NCBI RefSeq assembly: GCF_001905005.1
Contig: NZ_LWKZ01000001.1
Coordinates: 313,775-377,774, forward strand
Direction: 5' to 3'
From: Streptomyces sp. CB02923
GTDB lineage: Bacteria > Actinomycetota > Actinomycetes > Streptomycetales > Streptomycetaceae
DNA: 64,000 nt
Part shown: piece after piece, positions 34,861-44,446 of the stretch
Numbering within the stretch: position 1 is the stretch's first letter
How the letters are laid out: each line of letters starts with the position of its first letter
Translations under genes and position numbers: made by a program
Notes under the pieces: model-generated
What the model saw: the letters and a program-made list of their open reading frames with translations, nothing else
What the model was told of the DNA's origin: nothing
The model's database searches: none

Positions 34861-36228
34861 ATGGGGTTTTGTGACCTCCCCCTCGCGGACAAGGTCTGCG
34901 CCGTCGGCGAGGCCGTGGACTTCGCCTCCGACCCGGGCAAGGCCATCGGCGACTGGCTCGCGAAGTCCGCGGGTGAACTCGCCGCTGCCGCCGCGGACCT
35001 GGCGGCCAAGGCCGTCGACAGCACCACCCGCGTCGACCTCAACGCGAGCTGGTTCCGCGACAACTACGAGACGATCCTGCCCATCGGCCTCGTGCTGCTG
35101 GTCGCCACGTTCTGCGCCCAGCTCATCCGCGCCGCGGTCCGGCGCGACGGACAGGCCCTGGGCCAGGCGCTCACCGGCACCGTCTCCGGCGTGATCTTCG
35201 CCTTCGCCGCCGTCGCCCTGACCACCGTCGCCATCGAAGTGGTCGACGCCCTGTCCGCCGGGCTGCTCAAAGCCGCAAACCTGAACATCGAGTCCGCGGT
35301 GCGCCGCATCGTCAAGGTCGGCCAGCTCACCTCCCTGTCGGGCCTCGGGTGGCTCGTGATGGTCTTCGCCGGGCTCGGCGTCGCCATCGGCGCCATCCTG
35401 TACTGGTGCGTCATGATGGTCAGGAAGGTGGGCATTCTGGTCATGGTCACCCTGGCGGTCTTCGCCGGGGCCGGAGGCGGCTGGGAGGCCGCCCGCCGCT
35501 GGCGCAAGGGCTGGATCGAAGCCACCGCCACCCTGGTCGTCAGCAAACTCCTGATGACGATCATCTTCGTGCTCGGCATCTCCGCGATGGGCAAGACCGA
35601 AGCCAAGGACGGCCTGGCCGCACTCGCCGACGTCCTCGCCGGCATCGTGATCATGGCCTTGATCCTGCTGTGCCCGTACATGACGTTTAAGTTCGTCCAC
35701 TGGGCCGCCGAGAGCAGCGACGGGGAGACGCTGCACCGCGCCGGCGGAGCCGGTGCCCAGCTCGCCAAGCAGCACACCGGGCGCGCCGGCAAGAAGGCCG
35801 CCTCCGCCGCGGCGAGCGCCGGGACGGGCGGTGCGGCCGCCGGAGCCGGTGCGGGAGCGGGCGCCGCTCCGCAGGGCCCGGACGGAGGCTTCCCCGGGGA
35901 CGTTGCCCCCGCCTCCTCCGGAGGCCAGAACAGTTCGCAGAGCGCAGCCTCCGGCCTCTCGCCCGGTGGTGACGCGGCCAAGACCAGCCTGGACAAGGCC
36001 GTCCAGCCGCCGCCGACCAGCGTCAGGGACGACACCAGCGGCCAGGCGGGCGGCAGCCCGGGACCGGGTGGTTCCGGACAGGGCGCCGCACAAGGCCAGG
36101 CCGGCGGATGGCAGTCCGGCCCGCCGACCACGTCCCCGCCGCCGCAGGGCGCCCCGCCGTCCACCGGCACGCAGGGCTCCGGAACGAACGGGCCCGCCTC
36201 GCCTCCGCCTCCCCCGGCCGGCCTCTGA
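34861..36228 (+). CDS. VirB6/TrbL-like multispanning channel protein
   Basis: 455-aa membrane protein. About six to seven hydrophobic helices between residues 70 and 285 (ILPIGLVLLVATFCAQLI, VIFAFAAVALTTVAIEVV, LGVAIGAILYWCVMMV and others) are followed by a long Gly/Ala/Pro/Ser-rich cytoplasmic-type tail. It matches the layout of VirB6/TrbL-like proteins that form the inner-membrane channel. ATG 34861 has AAAGGAGTGAG upstream. In operon with the flanking transfer genes. Confidence 0.78.
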   Translation: MGFCDLPLADKVCAVGEAVDFASDPGKAIGDWLAKSAGELAAAAADLAAKAVDSTTRVDLNASWFRDNYETILPIGLVLLVATFCAQLIRAAVRRDGQALGQALTGTVSGVIFAFAAVALTTVAIEVVDALSAGLLKAANLNIESAVRRIVKVGQLTSLSGLGWLVMVFAGLGVAIGAILYWCVMMVRKVGILVMVTLAVFAGAGGGWEAARRWRKGWIEATATLVVSKLLMTIIFVLGISAMGKTEAKDGLAALADVLAGIVIMALILLCPYMTFKFVHWAAESSDGETLHRAGGAGAQLAKQHTGRAGKKAASAAASAGTGGAAAGAGAGAGAAPQGPDGGFPGDVAPASSGGQNSSQSAASGLSPGGDAAKTSLDKAVQPPPTSVRDDTSGQAGGSPGPGGSGQGAAQGQAGGWQSGPPTTSPPPQGAPPSTGTQGSGTNGPASPPPPPAGL

Positions 36229-36299
36229 CCACCTGCCCGCTCCCCGGGGGCGGGAGCTCCTCACCTCCCGCCCCCGGCCCCCGCCTCCAGGACCACCTC

Positions 36300-37772
36300 T
36301 TGTCCGCTCCAGCCATCGCCCCCGCCACGGTGAAATTCCCGCACCGGAGCCGCCGCGGCATCCTCCTGGGGCTCACCCTTCCTCAACTCGTCCTCGTCTC
36401 CGCGGCCCTGGCACTGCTGCTGCTGACGGTCGTCTCCACCGGGCTGCTCGGCGCCCTCGCCCTGGCCCCGCTGTGGGCCGCGGTCGCCGCCCTGGTAGCG
36501 GTCCGCCGGCACGGCCGGTCCCTGATCGACTGGGCACCGGTCGTCGCCCGCTACGCACACCGCCGCCGCACCGGGCAGACCCTGTGGCTCGCCCGGCCCG
36601 TCACCCGCCCCCGCCAGGACGGCGTCCTGCACCTGCCCGGCACCGCCGCCTCCCTCAAGGTGGTCACCCCCGGCGACTCCGCCACGGACGCCGCGGCCGT
36701 CCACGACCCGCACCAGCAGACGCTCACCGCCATCGCCCGCGTCTCCTCCCGGGCCTTCGTCCTGCTCGATGCGGCCACCCAGAACCACAACGTCAACGGC
36801 TGGGGCCGGGCGCTCGCCGGCCTCGCCCGCACCGGACAGGTGGCCACCGTGCAGGTCCTGGAGCGCACCGTGCCCGACTCCGGCGACACCCTCGCCCGGC
36901 ACTGGTCCCAGCACGGCCGGCCGGAAACACCGGTCGCCGGGCAGGTCTACTCCGAACTGGTCGCCGCCGCCGGACCCGCCGCGGCCCCCCACGAGACGTA
37001 CCTCGCGATCTCCCTGGACCTCAAAGCCGCCCGGCGCCTGATAGCGCAGGCGGGCGGGGGACTGCCCGGAGCGTTCACCGTCATGCAGCAGACCACGGCC
37101 AGCGTCGCCCAGGCCGCCCGCAACGCCGGGCTGACGGTCACCGGGTGGCTCAGCGCCCGGGAGGTCGCCGCCGTCATCCGTACCGCCTACGACCCCAAAG
37201 CCCTCTCCGCACTGCAGCAGTGGTCCGAGACCGGGCGGGCGGAAGCCGACCCGGCCGCCGCCGGGCCCGTCGTCCAGGTTGAAGAGTACGACCGCCTCGC
37301 CACCGACAGCGCGCGGCACGCGACCTACTGGGTGGAGAACTGGCCGCGGACCGAGATGGGCGCCGGGTTCCTGCACGGGCTGATGTTCACAGCCGGGGTC
37401 CGCCGCAGCCTTTCCCTCATCTACGTACCACAGGCGCTGGAGTCCGCGCTGCGCGACGTCCAGCGAAAGAAGGCACAGATCGTCGCGGACGCCAGCGAAC
37501 GCGCCCGGCGCGGCCAGGTCGACAACGAAGCGGACTCCGTCGAGTACGCCGACGTCAAGCAGCGCGAGCGGCAGCTCATCGCCGGGCACGCCGACGTCGC
37601 CCTGACCGGCCTGGTCACCGTCACCGCCGAAACCGACGCCCTCCTGGACGCCGCCTGCGCGCAGATCGAGACCGCCGCCGTCACCGCCGGCGTCGATCTG
37701 CGCCGCCTGAACTACCAGCAGCCCGACGCCTTCGCCGTCGCCGCGCTGCCCCTCGCCCGAACCACCCTGTGA
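36300..37772 (+). CDS. SCO6880-like T4SS membrane protein
   Basis: 490-aa protein of the SCO6880/PrgI-associated type found in actinobacterial conjugative systems. Two adjacent transmembrane helices lie at about 20-62 (LPQLVLVSAALALLLLTVV; LLGALALAPLWAAVAALV). A large soluble domain with HGRSLIDWAPVVARY and many helices follows. TTG 36300 has AGGA seven bases upstream. It is followed directly by the CTG-start gene and VirB4, the usual order. Confidence 0.8.
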   Translation: MSAPAIAPATVKFPHRSRRGILLGLTLPQLVLVSAALALLLLTVVSTGLLGALALAPLWAAVAALVAVRRHGRSLIDWAPVVARYAHRRRTGQTLWLARPVTRPRQDGVLHLPGTAASLKVVTPGDSATDAAAVHDPHQQTLTAIARVSSRAFVLLDAATQNHNVNGWGRALAGLARTGQVATVQVLERTVPDSGDTLARHWSQHGRPETPVAGQVYSELVAAAGPAAAPHETYLAISLDLKAARRLIAQAGGGLPGAFTVMQQTTASVAQAARNAGLTVTGWLSAREVAAVIRTAYDPKALSALQQWSETGRAEADPAAAGPVVQVEEYDRLATDSARHATYWVENWPRTEMGAGFLHGLMFTAGVRRSLSLIYVPQALESALRDVQRKKAQIVADASERARRGQVDNEADSVEYADVKQRERQLIAGHADVALTGLVTVTAETDALLDAACAQIETAAVTAGVDLRRLNYQQPDAFAVAALPLARTTL

Positions 37773-37784
37773 CCGGAGGCCGAC

Positions 37785-38345
37785 CTGCCCCCCTCCCCGC
37801 ACCCGACCGACGACCTGAACGAGCTGCTGGCCGACCTCAAAGAACTGCAGCTGCGCCACCAACAGCGCCTTGACGCCTACCGCGACGCCCAAGGCGAGGT
37901 CATCGAGGCCCAGCGCGCCGCGTACGAAGAGGAACGCGAGAACACCGCCATCGAGGCCAGCGACCGGCTCGACAGCGTCATCCACCGGCTGGAACAGCTC
38001 GTCGCCGTTCCGGCCCGCCGGGCCTTCACCGTGGCGCTGACCGGTCCCGGCCACGCCGAAGGCGCACGCCCCTGGCTGTTCGTCGTCAACGCCACCGACC
38101 GCGACACCGCCTACCGCACACTGACGCGCCTGCCCACCTACCACCAGTGGCTGCGCGACATCCGCACCCCCGACGCCTGCCCCGGCGACGCGGAGCTGGT
38201 GGCCGACGAATGCCACCCCGGCACCAGCGCCCCGGGCACGTACATAGATCTGCGTGACGAGCAGGCCCGCGCCCTGGCCGAGCCCGCTGCCCCGGGCCGC
38301 CTCCCCGCTCCGACAGCCGCTCCCGCACCGCGCCGCTCCCGCTGA
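37785..38345 (+). CDS. Coiled-coil transfer protein with CTG start
   Basis: 186-aa protein. The in-frame stop of the previous gene is at 37770. The only start-like codon before the conserved-looking helical region is CTG 37785, with GGAGG (37775-37779) five bases upstream; the first GTG is 82 codons later. Residues 8-75 are a charged coiled coil (LNELLADLKELQLRHQQRL...ERENTAIEASDRL). The C-terminal 80 residues form a compact domain (WLFVVNATDRDTAYRTL). Function unknown; position suggests a T4SS accessory. Confidence 0.65.
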   Translation: MPPSPHPTDDLNELLADLKELQLRHQQRLDAYRDAQGEVIEAQRAAYEEERENTAIEASDRLDSVIHRLEQLVAVPARRAFTVALTGPGHAEGARPWLFVVNATDRDTAYRTLTRLPTYHQWLRDIRTPDACPGDAELVADECHPGTSAPGTYIDLRDEQARALAEPAAPGRLPAPTAAPAPRRSR

Positions 38346-38400
38346 CACGGCGCCCCAGTGCCACCAGCGCACCGGCCGCCCCACGGCAGCAAGGACCCTC

Positions 38401-38853
38401 TTGACCTCTTCGAACACCACCGGCGACGCGCACCCCTATCTCCGCGCCGCTACCGCCGGCATCCGCCACCACGCTCGTGCTCTGGACCGGACCGTGCCGC
38501 CGCGGCCGGTGGACCGCCGCCACCTCGACGTCCTCCACGCGCATCTCACCGCGCTCCACCGGCTCCTCGACCAGCTTGCCGAGGCAGCCCGTCCGGCGCA
38601 TCCCGGCGCCGGACGGCACCTGGCCGCCGCGCACACCCGGCTGTGGCAGGCAACCGCCGAGGCCCACTCGGCCTTCCATCTGCTGCCCTCCTCGGCCACG
38701 GACTCCGCCGAGTGCCGCCCCGAGCGGCTCCCGGAAGGACCGCCACTCCTCACCATCTGCCAGCGCCACCTCGCCGCCGGGCACAGCGTCCGCCGCAAGA
38801 CCACCCCCACCGACCTGAACGGTGCACCGCACACCACCGCATGCGTGCGCTGA
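38401..38853 (+). CDS. Helical hypothetical protein in the transfer operon
   Basis: 150-aa His- and Ala-rich helical protein with no signal peptide. It contains RHLDVLHAHLTALHRLLDQLAEAARPAHP, a likely amphipathic helix pair. TTG 38401 is supported by AAGGA at 38391-38395. Between the coiled-coil gene and VirB4, same direction. Not recognised. Confidence 0.6.
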   Translation: MTSSNTTGDAHPYLRAATAGIRHHARALDRTVPPRPVDRRHLDVLHAHLTALHRLLDQLAEAARPAHPGAGRHLAAAHTRLWQATAEAHSAFHLLPSSATDSAECRPERLPEGPPLLTICQRHLAAGHSVRRKTTPTDLNGAPHTTACVR

Positions 38854-38875
38854 GGACCACGAAACGAGGGCCCCG

Positions 38876-40456
38876 ATGAGCCACCGGCCCGCCCGCCGCG
38901 CACGCCGCGCCTCCGCATCCCCCCTGTTCACCCCGCACGGCACCGACCGGGCCAGCCGCAAGGCCGCCCGCCGCCAGCTCGCCGAAGCCTCGGCCAAAGC
39001 CCGCGCCGAAGCAACCGCCCACCCGGCGGGCACCGCTCCCGTCGAACACGAGGCGTCCGCGCCTGTGTATCCGCCCGGCGGACGCCCCGGGCGCGGCTCC
39101 GCCCGCGGCAACCGCCTCAAGCTCCCCGCCCACCGCATGACGACCGCCGTCGCGGCCGGCGCCTACCCCTTCCTGGCCGAAGGCGGCCTCGGCGCCGAGG
39201 GCATCTACATCGGCCGTGACGTCCACGCCGAAGCCTCGTTCGTCTTCGACCCCTTCGCCCTGTACGGCAAGATCGAGGGCTTCACCAACCCGAACATCCT
39301 GCTGGCCGGGGTGATCGGGCAGGGCAAGTCCGCGCTCGCAAAATCCTTCGCGCTGCGTTCGGTGGCCTTCGGCTACCGCATCTACGTCCCGTGCGACCCC
39401 AAGGGCGAGTGGACTCCCGTGGCCCAGGCGCTGGGCGGCATGTCCGTGGCCCTCGGCCCCGGACTGCCCGGCCGCCTCAACCCCCTGGACGCCGCGCCCC
39501 GGCCCGAGAGCATCGCCGAGGCCGACTGGGACAGCGAGATCCGCAAGCGCCGTCTGCTGCTGCTCGGCTCCCTGGCCCGCACCGTCCTCGGCCGGGACCT
39601 GATGCCCATGGAGCACACCGCGCTGGACGTCGCCCTCGACGCGGCCGTCACCCGCGCCGCCGACTCCGGCCGGGCGCCGCTGCTCGGCCACGTCGCCGCC
39701 ATCCTCAACAACACCGAACAGCTCGACGAGGCCGCCGGGATGATGTCCGGGCGCCTCGGCGAGGCGGCCCGCGACCTCGCGCACGCGATGCGGCGGCTCA
39801 TCCACGGTGACTTGGCCGGCATGTTCGACGCGCCCTCCACCGTGCGCTTCGACCCCGGCTCCCCGATGCTCACCATCGACCTCTCCCGGCTCGGCGGCTC
39901 CGGCGACGACACCGCCCTCGTCCTCGCCATGACCTGCGCCTCCGCCTGGATGGAATCCGCCCTCACCGACCCCCGCGGCGGCCGGCGGTGGATCGTCTAC
40001 GACGAGGCATGGCGGCTGATGCGCCACCCCGGCCTGCTGCAACGCATGCAGTCCCAGTGGAAGCTGAGCCGCGGCCTGGGCATCGCCAACCTCATGGTGA
40101 TCCACCGGCTCTCCGACCTGCTCACCGCCGGCGATGCCGGATCCCGCGGACGCGCCCTCGCCGAGGGACTCCTCGCAGACTGCTCCACCCGCATCATCTA
40201 CCGCCAGGAAACCGACCAGCTCCCGCCCGCCGCAGCCCTGCTGGGACTGACCTCGGTGGAGACAGACGCCGTCTCCCACCTCAACCGCGGCAGAGGGCTC
40301 TGGAAGGTGGCGGGCCGGTCTTTCGTCGTGCAGCACCATCTCCATCCGCACGAATTGGCACTGTTCGACACAGATGCCCGTATGCATTGCGAGATCCGCG
40401 AGTTGCCGGTTTCTGCGCCCGTCATTCCGATGCACTCAGAGGTGGTGGCCCGATGA
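38876..40456 (+). CDS. virB4: VirB4-type conjugation ATPase
   Basis: 526-aa ATPase that powers assembly or substrate transfer of the type IV secretion channel. Walker A GVIGQGKSA at about 145-153. Walker B RWIVYDEAW at about 370-378, with conserved QWKLSRGLGIANLMVIHRLSDL following. The N-terminal 100 residues are basic and less conserved, and the usual long VirB4 N-terminal domain is short. ATG 38876. Its stop overlaps the start of a 20-codon mini-ORF at 40453. Confidence 0.9.
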   Translation: MSHRPARRARRASASPLFTPHGTDRASRKAARRQLAEASAKARAEATAHPAGTAPVEHEASAPVYPPGGRPGRGSARGNRLKLPAHRMTTAVAAGAYPFLAEGGLGAEGIYIGRDVHAEASFVFDPFALYGKIEGFTNPNILLAGVIGQGKSALAKSFALRSVAFGYRIYVPCDPKGEWTPVAQALGGMSVALGPGLPGRLNPLDAAPRPESIAEADWDSEIRKRRLLLLGSLARTVLGRDLMPMEHTALDVALDAAVTRAADSGRAPLLGHVAAILNNTEQLDEAAGMMSGRLGEAARDLAHAMRRLIHGDLAGMFDAPSTVRFDPGSPMLTIDLSRLGGSGDDTALVLAMTCASAWMESALTDPRGGRRWIVYDEAWRLMRHPGLLQRMQSQWKLSRGLGIANLMVIHRLSDLLTAGDAGSRGRALAEGLLADCSTRIIYRQETDQLPPAAALLGLTSVETDAVSHLNRGRGLWKVAGRSFVVQHHLHPHELALFDTDARMHCEIRELPVSAPVIPMHSEVVAR

Positions 40457-40515
40457 AGAGGCCACCCCGGGTAGCGGGTCTCCTGATCATAGGTGGGCCC
40501 GGTGATGGCACATGA
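40453..40515 (+). CDS. 20-codon connector mini-ORF
   Basis: ATG 40453 overlaps the VirB4 stop (ATGA), and its own stop overlaps the ATG of the XF1762 gene (ATGA). The product would be 20 residues, with a hydrophobic centre (VAGLLIIGG). It would let ribosomes pass from one gene to the next without a fresh binding site. Its value may be the coupling rather than the peptide. Confidence 0.35.
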   Translation: MKRPPRVAGLLIIGGPGDGT

Positions 40516-40964
40516 GCCTGCACCTGGTCCCGGTCCGATCCCGCGAGGCCGCGGCGTTCGTTCGGGACTGGCACCGCCATCACCCGCCACCCACCGGGCA
40601 GATTTTCGCCGTGGGCGCCGCCGACGAGGACGGCATCCTCCGGGCCGTCGCCATTGTCGGCCGGCCTGTCGCTCGCCCCCTGGACGACAAAGCCACCCTC
40701 GAAGTCACCCGCACCTGCAGCGACGGCACTCGAAATGCGAACTCGCTGCTGTACGGCGCCGCCTGGCGGGCCGCGAAAGCTTTGGGTTACACCCGCTTGA
40801 TCACCTACACCCAGGCCGGGGAGAGCGGCGCGAGCCTTCGGGGCGCCAACTGGCGAATCGTGGCGCAGCGACGCCCCCGCCCCGGGTGGCACACCCCGGC
40901 CCGTCCACGGGTTTCGCACAGCGCTGAGTACGTCGCCCGCACATTGTGGGAGGCGGCGGGGTGA
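40512..40964 (+). CDS. XF1762-family protein
   Basis: 150 aa, full family length. The conserved run includes RSREAAAFVRDWHRHHPPP, VGRPVARPLDD, LEVTRTCSDGTRNANSLLYGAAWRAAKALGY and ITYTQAGESGASLRGANWR. The family has a GNAT-like fold and is common in phages and mobile elements of many bacteria, with no assigned substrate. ATG 40512 is coupled to the preceding mini-ORF. Confidence 0.85.
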   Translation: MSLHLVPVRSREAAAFVRDWHRHHPPPTGQIFAVGAADEDGILRAVAIVGRPVARPLDDKATLEVTRTCSDGTRNANSLLYGAAWRAAKALGYTRLITYTQAGESGASLRGANWRIVAQRRPRPGWHTPARPRVSHSAEYVARTLWEAAG

Positions 40965-41100
40965 CGCGACGGCCCCCTGCGAACCCAGGAACCACCCGCC
41001 CGTAGAGACATCACGCAAGGCCCGACCAGGGCCGCCGCCCGCGCCGCGCCCCACCACGCACGCTGACGCCCCCGTTCCAGACCAGTGCCCCCAGGAGCCC

Positions 41101-41892
41101 ATGCCCACGCCACGCACCGATCTGTCCGCCTTCGCCACCGATCTGGCCGCCCGCCTGCCCGGCGCCTGGACCAGCACCTATCACCGCCACGCCTCGTACA
41201 AAGATCAGTTCCCCACCGCCGAACAGCTCTGGGACCTCGGCCACATCGACCACATCGTGAGCCAGTACGTCCTCACCCACGACGCCGTCCTCCACGGCCC
41301 CGAGGACCAGCGGCTCTACGTCTCCGACCGGCCCCTGTATTCCCGCCAGTTCGTCGTCGCCCCGCTCGAACCCGCCAGCGACGGTATCCAGCCGCACCAC
41401 TTCGCCGGCGTCCTGGAACCGAACGGCATTGCCGTTCCCAACGAGCCCGCCCGGGCTGCTTTCCAGGTCACCCGCCGGGTACTGCCCCGCTACGAGCAGG
41501 CCCTGCACAGGGTGCTCCGCAATGCGGCGGACGAGCCCGAGCCCCCGCACCGGCCCGCACCGCCACAGGTCTCCCAGACCCTCACCTTGGCCTACTACAG
41601 CGACGGGGCCCTGGGCGTGCCGTACGAGAGCGTGCCTGCGGAGGCCCGCCTGGCGCTGTACGCCCACGGCTTCCAGTACCACCCGCACCAGGCCGCTTTC
41701 CTCCTGCCTGCCGCGTACGGCGAGGACGGCCGCGCACTGCGCGTCCAAGCCGTGGCACAGAAGCTCGCCGCCCAGGGCATCGGCGTAAACCTCCGCGCCA
41801 CACCGCAGGGAGCAACGGCACCCCCCACCACAACCGCGCGGCCGTCCGTCCCTTCACCCGCCGGCGTTCCCGTGACTGCCCGCCACCGGTAG
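41101..41892 (+). CDS. Accessory protein with two shuffled domains (type A-B)
   Basis: 263 aa. Domain A (about 10-145): LPGAWTSTYHRHASYKD...LWDLGHIDHIV...LEPNGIAVPNEPARAAFQVTRRVLPRYEQALH. Domain B (about 160-235): LTLAYYSDGALGVPYES...YAHGFQYHPHQAAFLLP...VAQKLAAQGIGVNL. The product at 50008 has the same A-B order; domains A and B recur singly or reversed in other genes to 58.3 kb. ATG 41101 with AGGAG upstream. Function unknown. Confidence 0.65.
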   Translation: MPTPRTDLSAFATDLAARLPGAWTSTYHRHASYKDQFPTAEQLWDLGHIDHIVSQYVLTHDAVLHGPEDQRLYVSDRPLYSRQFVVAPLEPASDGIQPHHFAGVLEPNGIAVPNEPARAAFQVTRRVLPRYEQALHRVLRNAADEPEPPHRPAPPQVSQTLTLAYYSDGALGVPYESVPAEARLALYAHGFQYHPHQAAFLLPAAYGEDGRALRVQAVAQKLAAQGIGVNLRATPQGATAPPTTTARPSVPSPAGVPVTARHR

Positions 41893-41940
41893 ACCGACCG
41901 CGTTCCGCGAACCGGCACCCGCGTATCTCTGGAGAGCCTC

Positions 41941-42519
41941 CTGTCCACCCGTTCCTTCATTGCCCGGCCCACCCAGACCGGCTACGACGGCATTTACGTC
42001 CATCTCGACGGCCAGCCGAGCGAGAAGCTGCCGCTGCTCCTAGCCGCCTTCCAGCACAAGTTCGGGCGGGACGTCGAGGTCATGGCGCAGCACCTCGTGG
42101 ACGGCGTCGCTGTCGGCTGGGACGAGCTGGGCACCGACCTCCTCGACGGCGCCCCGCACGAGATCATCTGCGCCCTGACCGGCGGGCAGCAGTGGTTCAG
42201 CAGCACCCTGGACCACCTGATCACCCCTGACGGCTCGCCACCGGTCCGTATGACGGTCACCGAACAGACCGCCGCCGACCAGGATGTGCAGTGGGGCTAC
42301 ATCCTTCGCCCGCACGGCATCGAAGTGCTCCCCGTACCCCACGCCGAAGCCGGTCCCGTCATCGGCTGGGACACCGATCCGCGCACGGCATTCAGCAACC
42401 ACCCGGGCCGTTGGTCCTCCCCCGTCCTCACACCGGGCCTGTCCGCCCGCGCCGTACGGCCGCCCCGGTCCGCTCCCGCGGCAGCGCCCGCAGAGTCCCG
42501 CCCGGCCGTCCGCCGCTGA
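41941..42519 (+). CDS. Hypothetical protein with CTG start
   Basis: 192 aa. CTG 41941 has GGAG at 41931-41934, six bases upstream; the first in-frame ATG is 47 codons later, inside what looks like the folded domain (FIARPTQTGYDGIYVHLDGQPSEKLPLLLAAFQ). Mixed alpha/beta, with WGYILRPHGIEVLPVP near 120-135 and a Pro/Ala tail. No known family. In line with the surrounding accessory operon. Confidence 0.55.
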   Translation: MSTRSFIARPTQTGYDGIYVHLDGQPSEKLPLLLAAFQHKFGRDVEVMAQHLVDGVAVGWDELGTDLLDGAPHEIICALTGGQQWFSSTLDHLITPDGSPPVRMTVTEQTAADQDVQWGYILRPHGIEVLPVPHAEAGPVIGWDTDPRTAFSNHPGRWSSPVLTPGLSARAVRPPRSAPAAAPAESRPAVRR

Positions 42520-42550
42520 CCCCGTCTGTCCCCGCTTCCCGGAGATCGCC

Positions 42551-43303
42551 CTGCCCACGCCCCTGATCACGGTCGTCATCGCCACCCGCCTGCGCGAGGA
42601 CCGCCTCGGCTACCTGACCGCCATGCACGCCAGCCTGACCCGGCAGTCCGTTCCCTGGGAGGCGGTGATCGCGATCGACGGAGCCGACCCTGCCCGTCTG
42701 CCAGCGCCGCTCGCAGCCGACCCGCGCATCCGCACCCTCGCCGTCCCCCGGCCCGTAGGTGCCGCCTGTGCCCGCAACCTGGCTCTCAACGATGTCCGCA
42801 CCCCCTACGTGAACTGGGCCGACGATGACGATCTGTTCACCGATGACGCCATGTCCGCGCGACTGGGCACGCTGGAGACGACCGGTGTGGGCTGGTGCGC
42901 CGGATGGAGTGAGGATCTTCACCGCGACGGCTCGACCACCCTGTGGCGCTGCCCGGCACCGCCCGGCCGGCATGAGGCCGGTGACGTGTGGACGTACTGG
43001 AAGTCCCCGGCCGACACCATCCCGGTCGGGCCGACCACCCTCCTCGCCCGCACCGACCTGGTCCGCGCGGCCCCGATGGGGGGCCTGGTCCAAGGGGAGG
43101 ACTACTGCGCGGCCGTAGGCGTCACCTGCCTGGCCCCCGGGATCCTGCTGCCCCTGCCGGTCTATCGCTACCGCAAACACGCAGGTCAGATGACCCAGAC
43201 CCCGTTGTACGACCAGTTGGAGGCGGCGGCCAGAGAGCACGCCTGGCACTACGGGCGCAGCCTGCGCGCCGCCGTCCGCCATGGGGAGCCCCGCCATGGC
43301 TGA
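42551..43303 (+). CDS. Family 2 glycosyltransferase with CTG start
   Basis: 250-aa GT-A enzyme. The N-terminus ITVVIATRLREDRLGYLTAMHASLTRQ and the metal-binding VNWADDDDLFTDDA (about 93-106) are typical of family 2. The C-terminal half has QGEDY (about 180-184), a likely catalytic acidic motif. CTG 42551 follows GGAG by six bases. Later ATG codons would delete the essential first beta-strand, so this is the best case for a CTG start here. Unusual inside a conjugation operon; it could modify a surface glycan or a transfer protein. Confidence 0.75.
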   Translation: MPTPLITVVIATRLREDRLGYLTAMHASLTRQSVPWEAVIAIDGADPARLPAPLAADPRIRTLAVPRPVGAACARNLALNDVRTPYVNWADDDDLFTDDAMSARLGTLETTGVGWCAGWSEDLHRDGSTTLWRCPAPPGRHEAGDVWTYWKSPADTIPVGPTTLLARTDLVRAAPMGGLVQGEDYCAAVGVTCLAPGILLPLPVYRYRKHAGQMTQTPLYDQLEAAAREHAWHYGRSLRAAVRHGEPRHG

Positions 43304-44414
43304 CGCGCAGATCACCCTCTCCCACAGCCGGGGCCGGGGCATCGTCGCCCTTGCATCCGGCGAAAAGTACGAGTCCGCCGGCAAGGCGCTGGTCGAATCC
43401 GGCTTCCAGCGGGGTGAGGCCGGGGTGTACCGCCTGCCGGCCGAGGATCCGGACGTCTCCCGCACCACCGTGGCCGGCCTGGTCCGCCGCGCCGAGGCAC
43501 ACGGCGCCACGGTGACGACCAGCAGCCGGCGCTTCATCGGCGACACCGCCGAAGACCTCGCCCGCCTGCTGCCCGGTCAGTGGGAGGCGCAGGTGGAGCT
43601 CTACTCCCACCCCCTCTGGCAGGAGGATCTCGTGCCCTGGCTGTGGGACAGCGGAGAACTCGCCCGCGCGGTCCAAAGCGAGCGCATCCCGTACGCCGCC
43701 ACCCTCACCCTCACCGACGGGGCGTCCGAGACCACGCTGCTGCTGGCGGAGCGCCCAGGCCACCAACTCGACTACCTGGTAGGCGCGTTCTCCCCGGTCC
43801 CGTTCGAGGAGAGTTACGGCGATCCGTACGCTCCGGCCAGCATCGTCCTGTCGTCCTTTCCCGGCCGGGCGGCCCGGGCCATCACGGAGCGGTACCTGCC
43901 AGCCTTCGACCGGGCCCTCCACGCCCGCCGGACCACGGCCGTCGCCGATGCTCTCGATCGAATTCGCACCGAGCACCGCGCCTGGACCGCGATGGTGGCC
44001 TCCGGCCGCTACAGCGACGCCACTCCGCTCAGCTTCGACGCGCTCGGCACCGCCACCGCACAGTTCCTGGACACCACCTGGCGCGAGTTCCTCACCGTTG
44101 TCGACCACGCCCCCGCCGTGCTCGCCCGGTGCCTCCCCACCGCCACCCCCTGGCCCGAGGACGCTGAGACGCTCGCGCAGCTCACCCATGCCCTCACCGA
44201 TGCCGAACCCGTGCACGAGGACCTGGCCCGCGGTACCTCACTCACCTCCGCAGAGCGCAACGCCCGGATGTGGCCGGCCGTCGAAACCTGGCTGGCTTGC
44301 GGCGAATCGTTCCTCCGGCAGGCACGAGCCGCCACACCGCACCCGCGGCCCGTCCTCACGGCCACGGCGACGCCGCGCGCCCTCCCATCGGCCCGGCCCG
44401 CACCCCGCCGCTGA
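43296..44414 (+). CDS. Accessory protein with shuffled domains in B-A order
   Basis: 372 aa. Domain B comes first (ITLSHSRGRGIVALASGEKYES...GFQRGEAGVYRLPAEDPD), then domain A (LARLLPGQWEAQVELYSHP...LWDSGELARAV...YAPASIVLSSFPGRAARAITERYLPAFDRALHARR). A helical C-terminal region of about 130 residues follows. ATG 43296 is chosen since GGGGAG lies seven bases upstream; ATG 43281 is also in frame. It overlaps the glycosyltransferase by eight bases. Function unknown. Confidence 0.6.
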   Translation: MADAQITLSHSRGRGIVALASGEKYESAGKALVESGFQRGEAGVYRLPAEDPDVSRTTVAGLVRRAEAHGATVTTSSRRFIGDTAEDLARLLPGQWEAQVELYSHPLWQEDLVPWLWDSGELARAVQSERIPYAATLTLTDGASETTLLLAERPGHQLDYLVGAFSPVPFEESYGDPYAPASIVLSSFPGRAARAITERYLPAFDRALHARRTTAVADALDRIRTEHRAWTAMVASGRYSDATPLSFDALGTATAQFLDTTWREFLTVVDHAPAVLARCLPTATPWPEDAETLAQLTHALTDAEPVHEDLARGTSLTSAERNARMWPAVETWLACGESFLRQARAATPHPRPVLTATATPRALPSARPAPRR

Positions 44415-44446
44415 CTGCGGCCATGAACGCTAGGAGCCCCCTCTCT

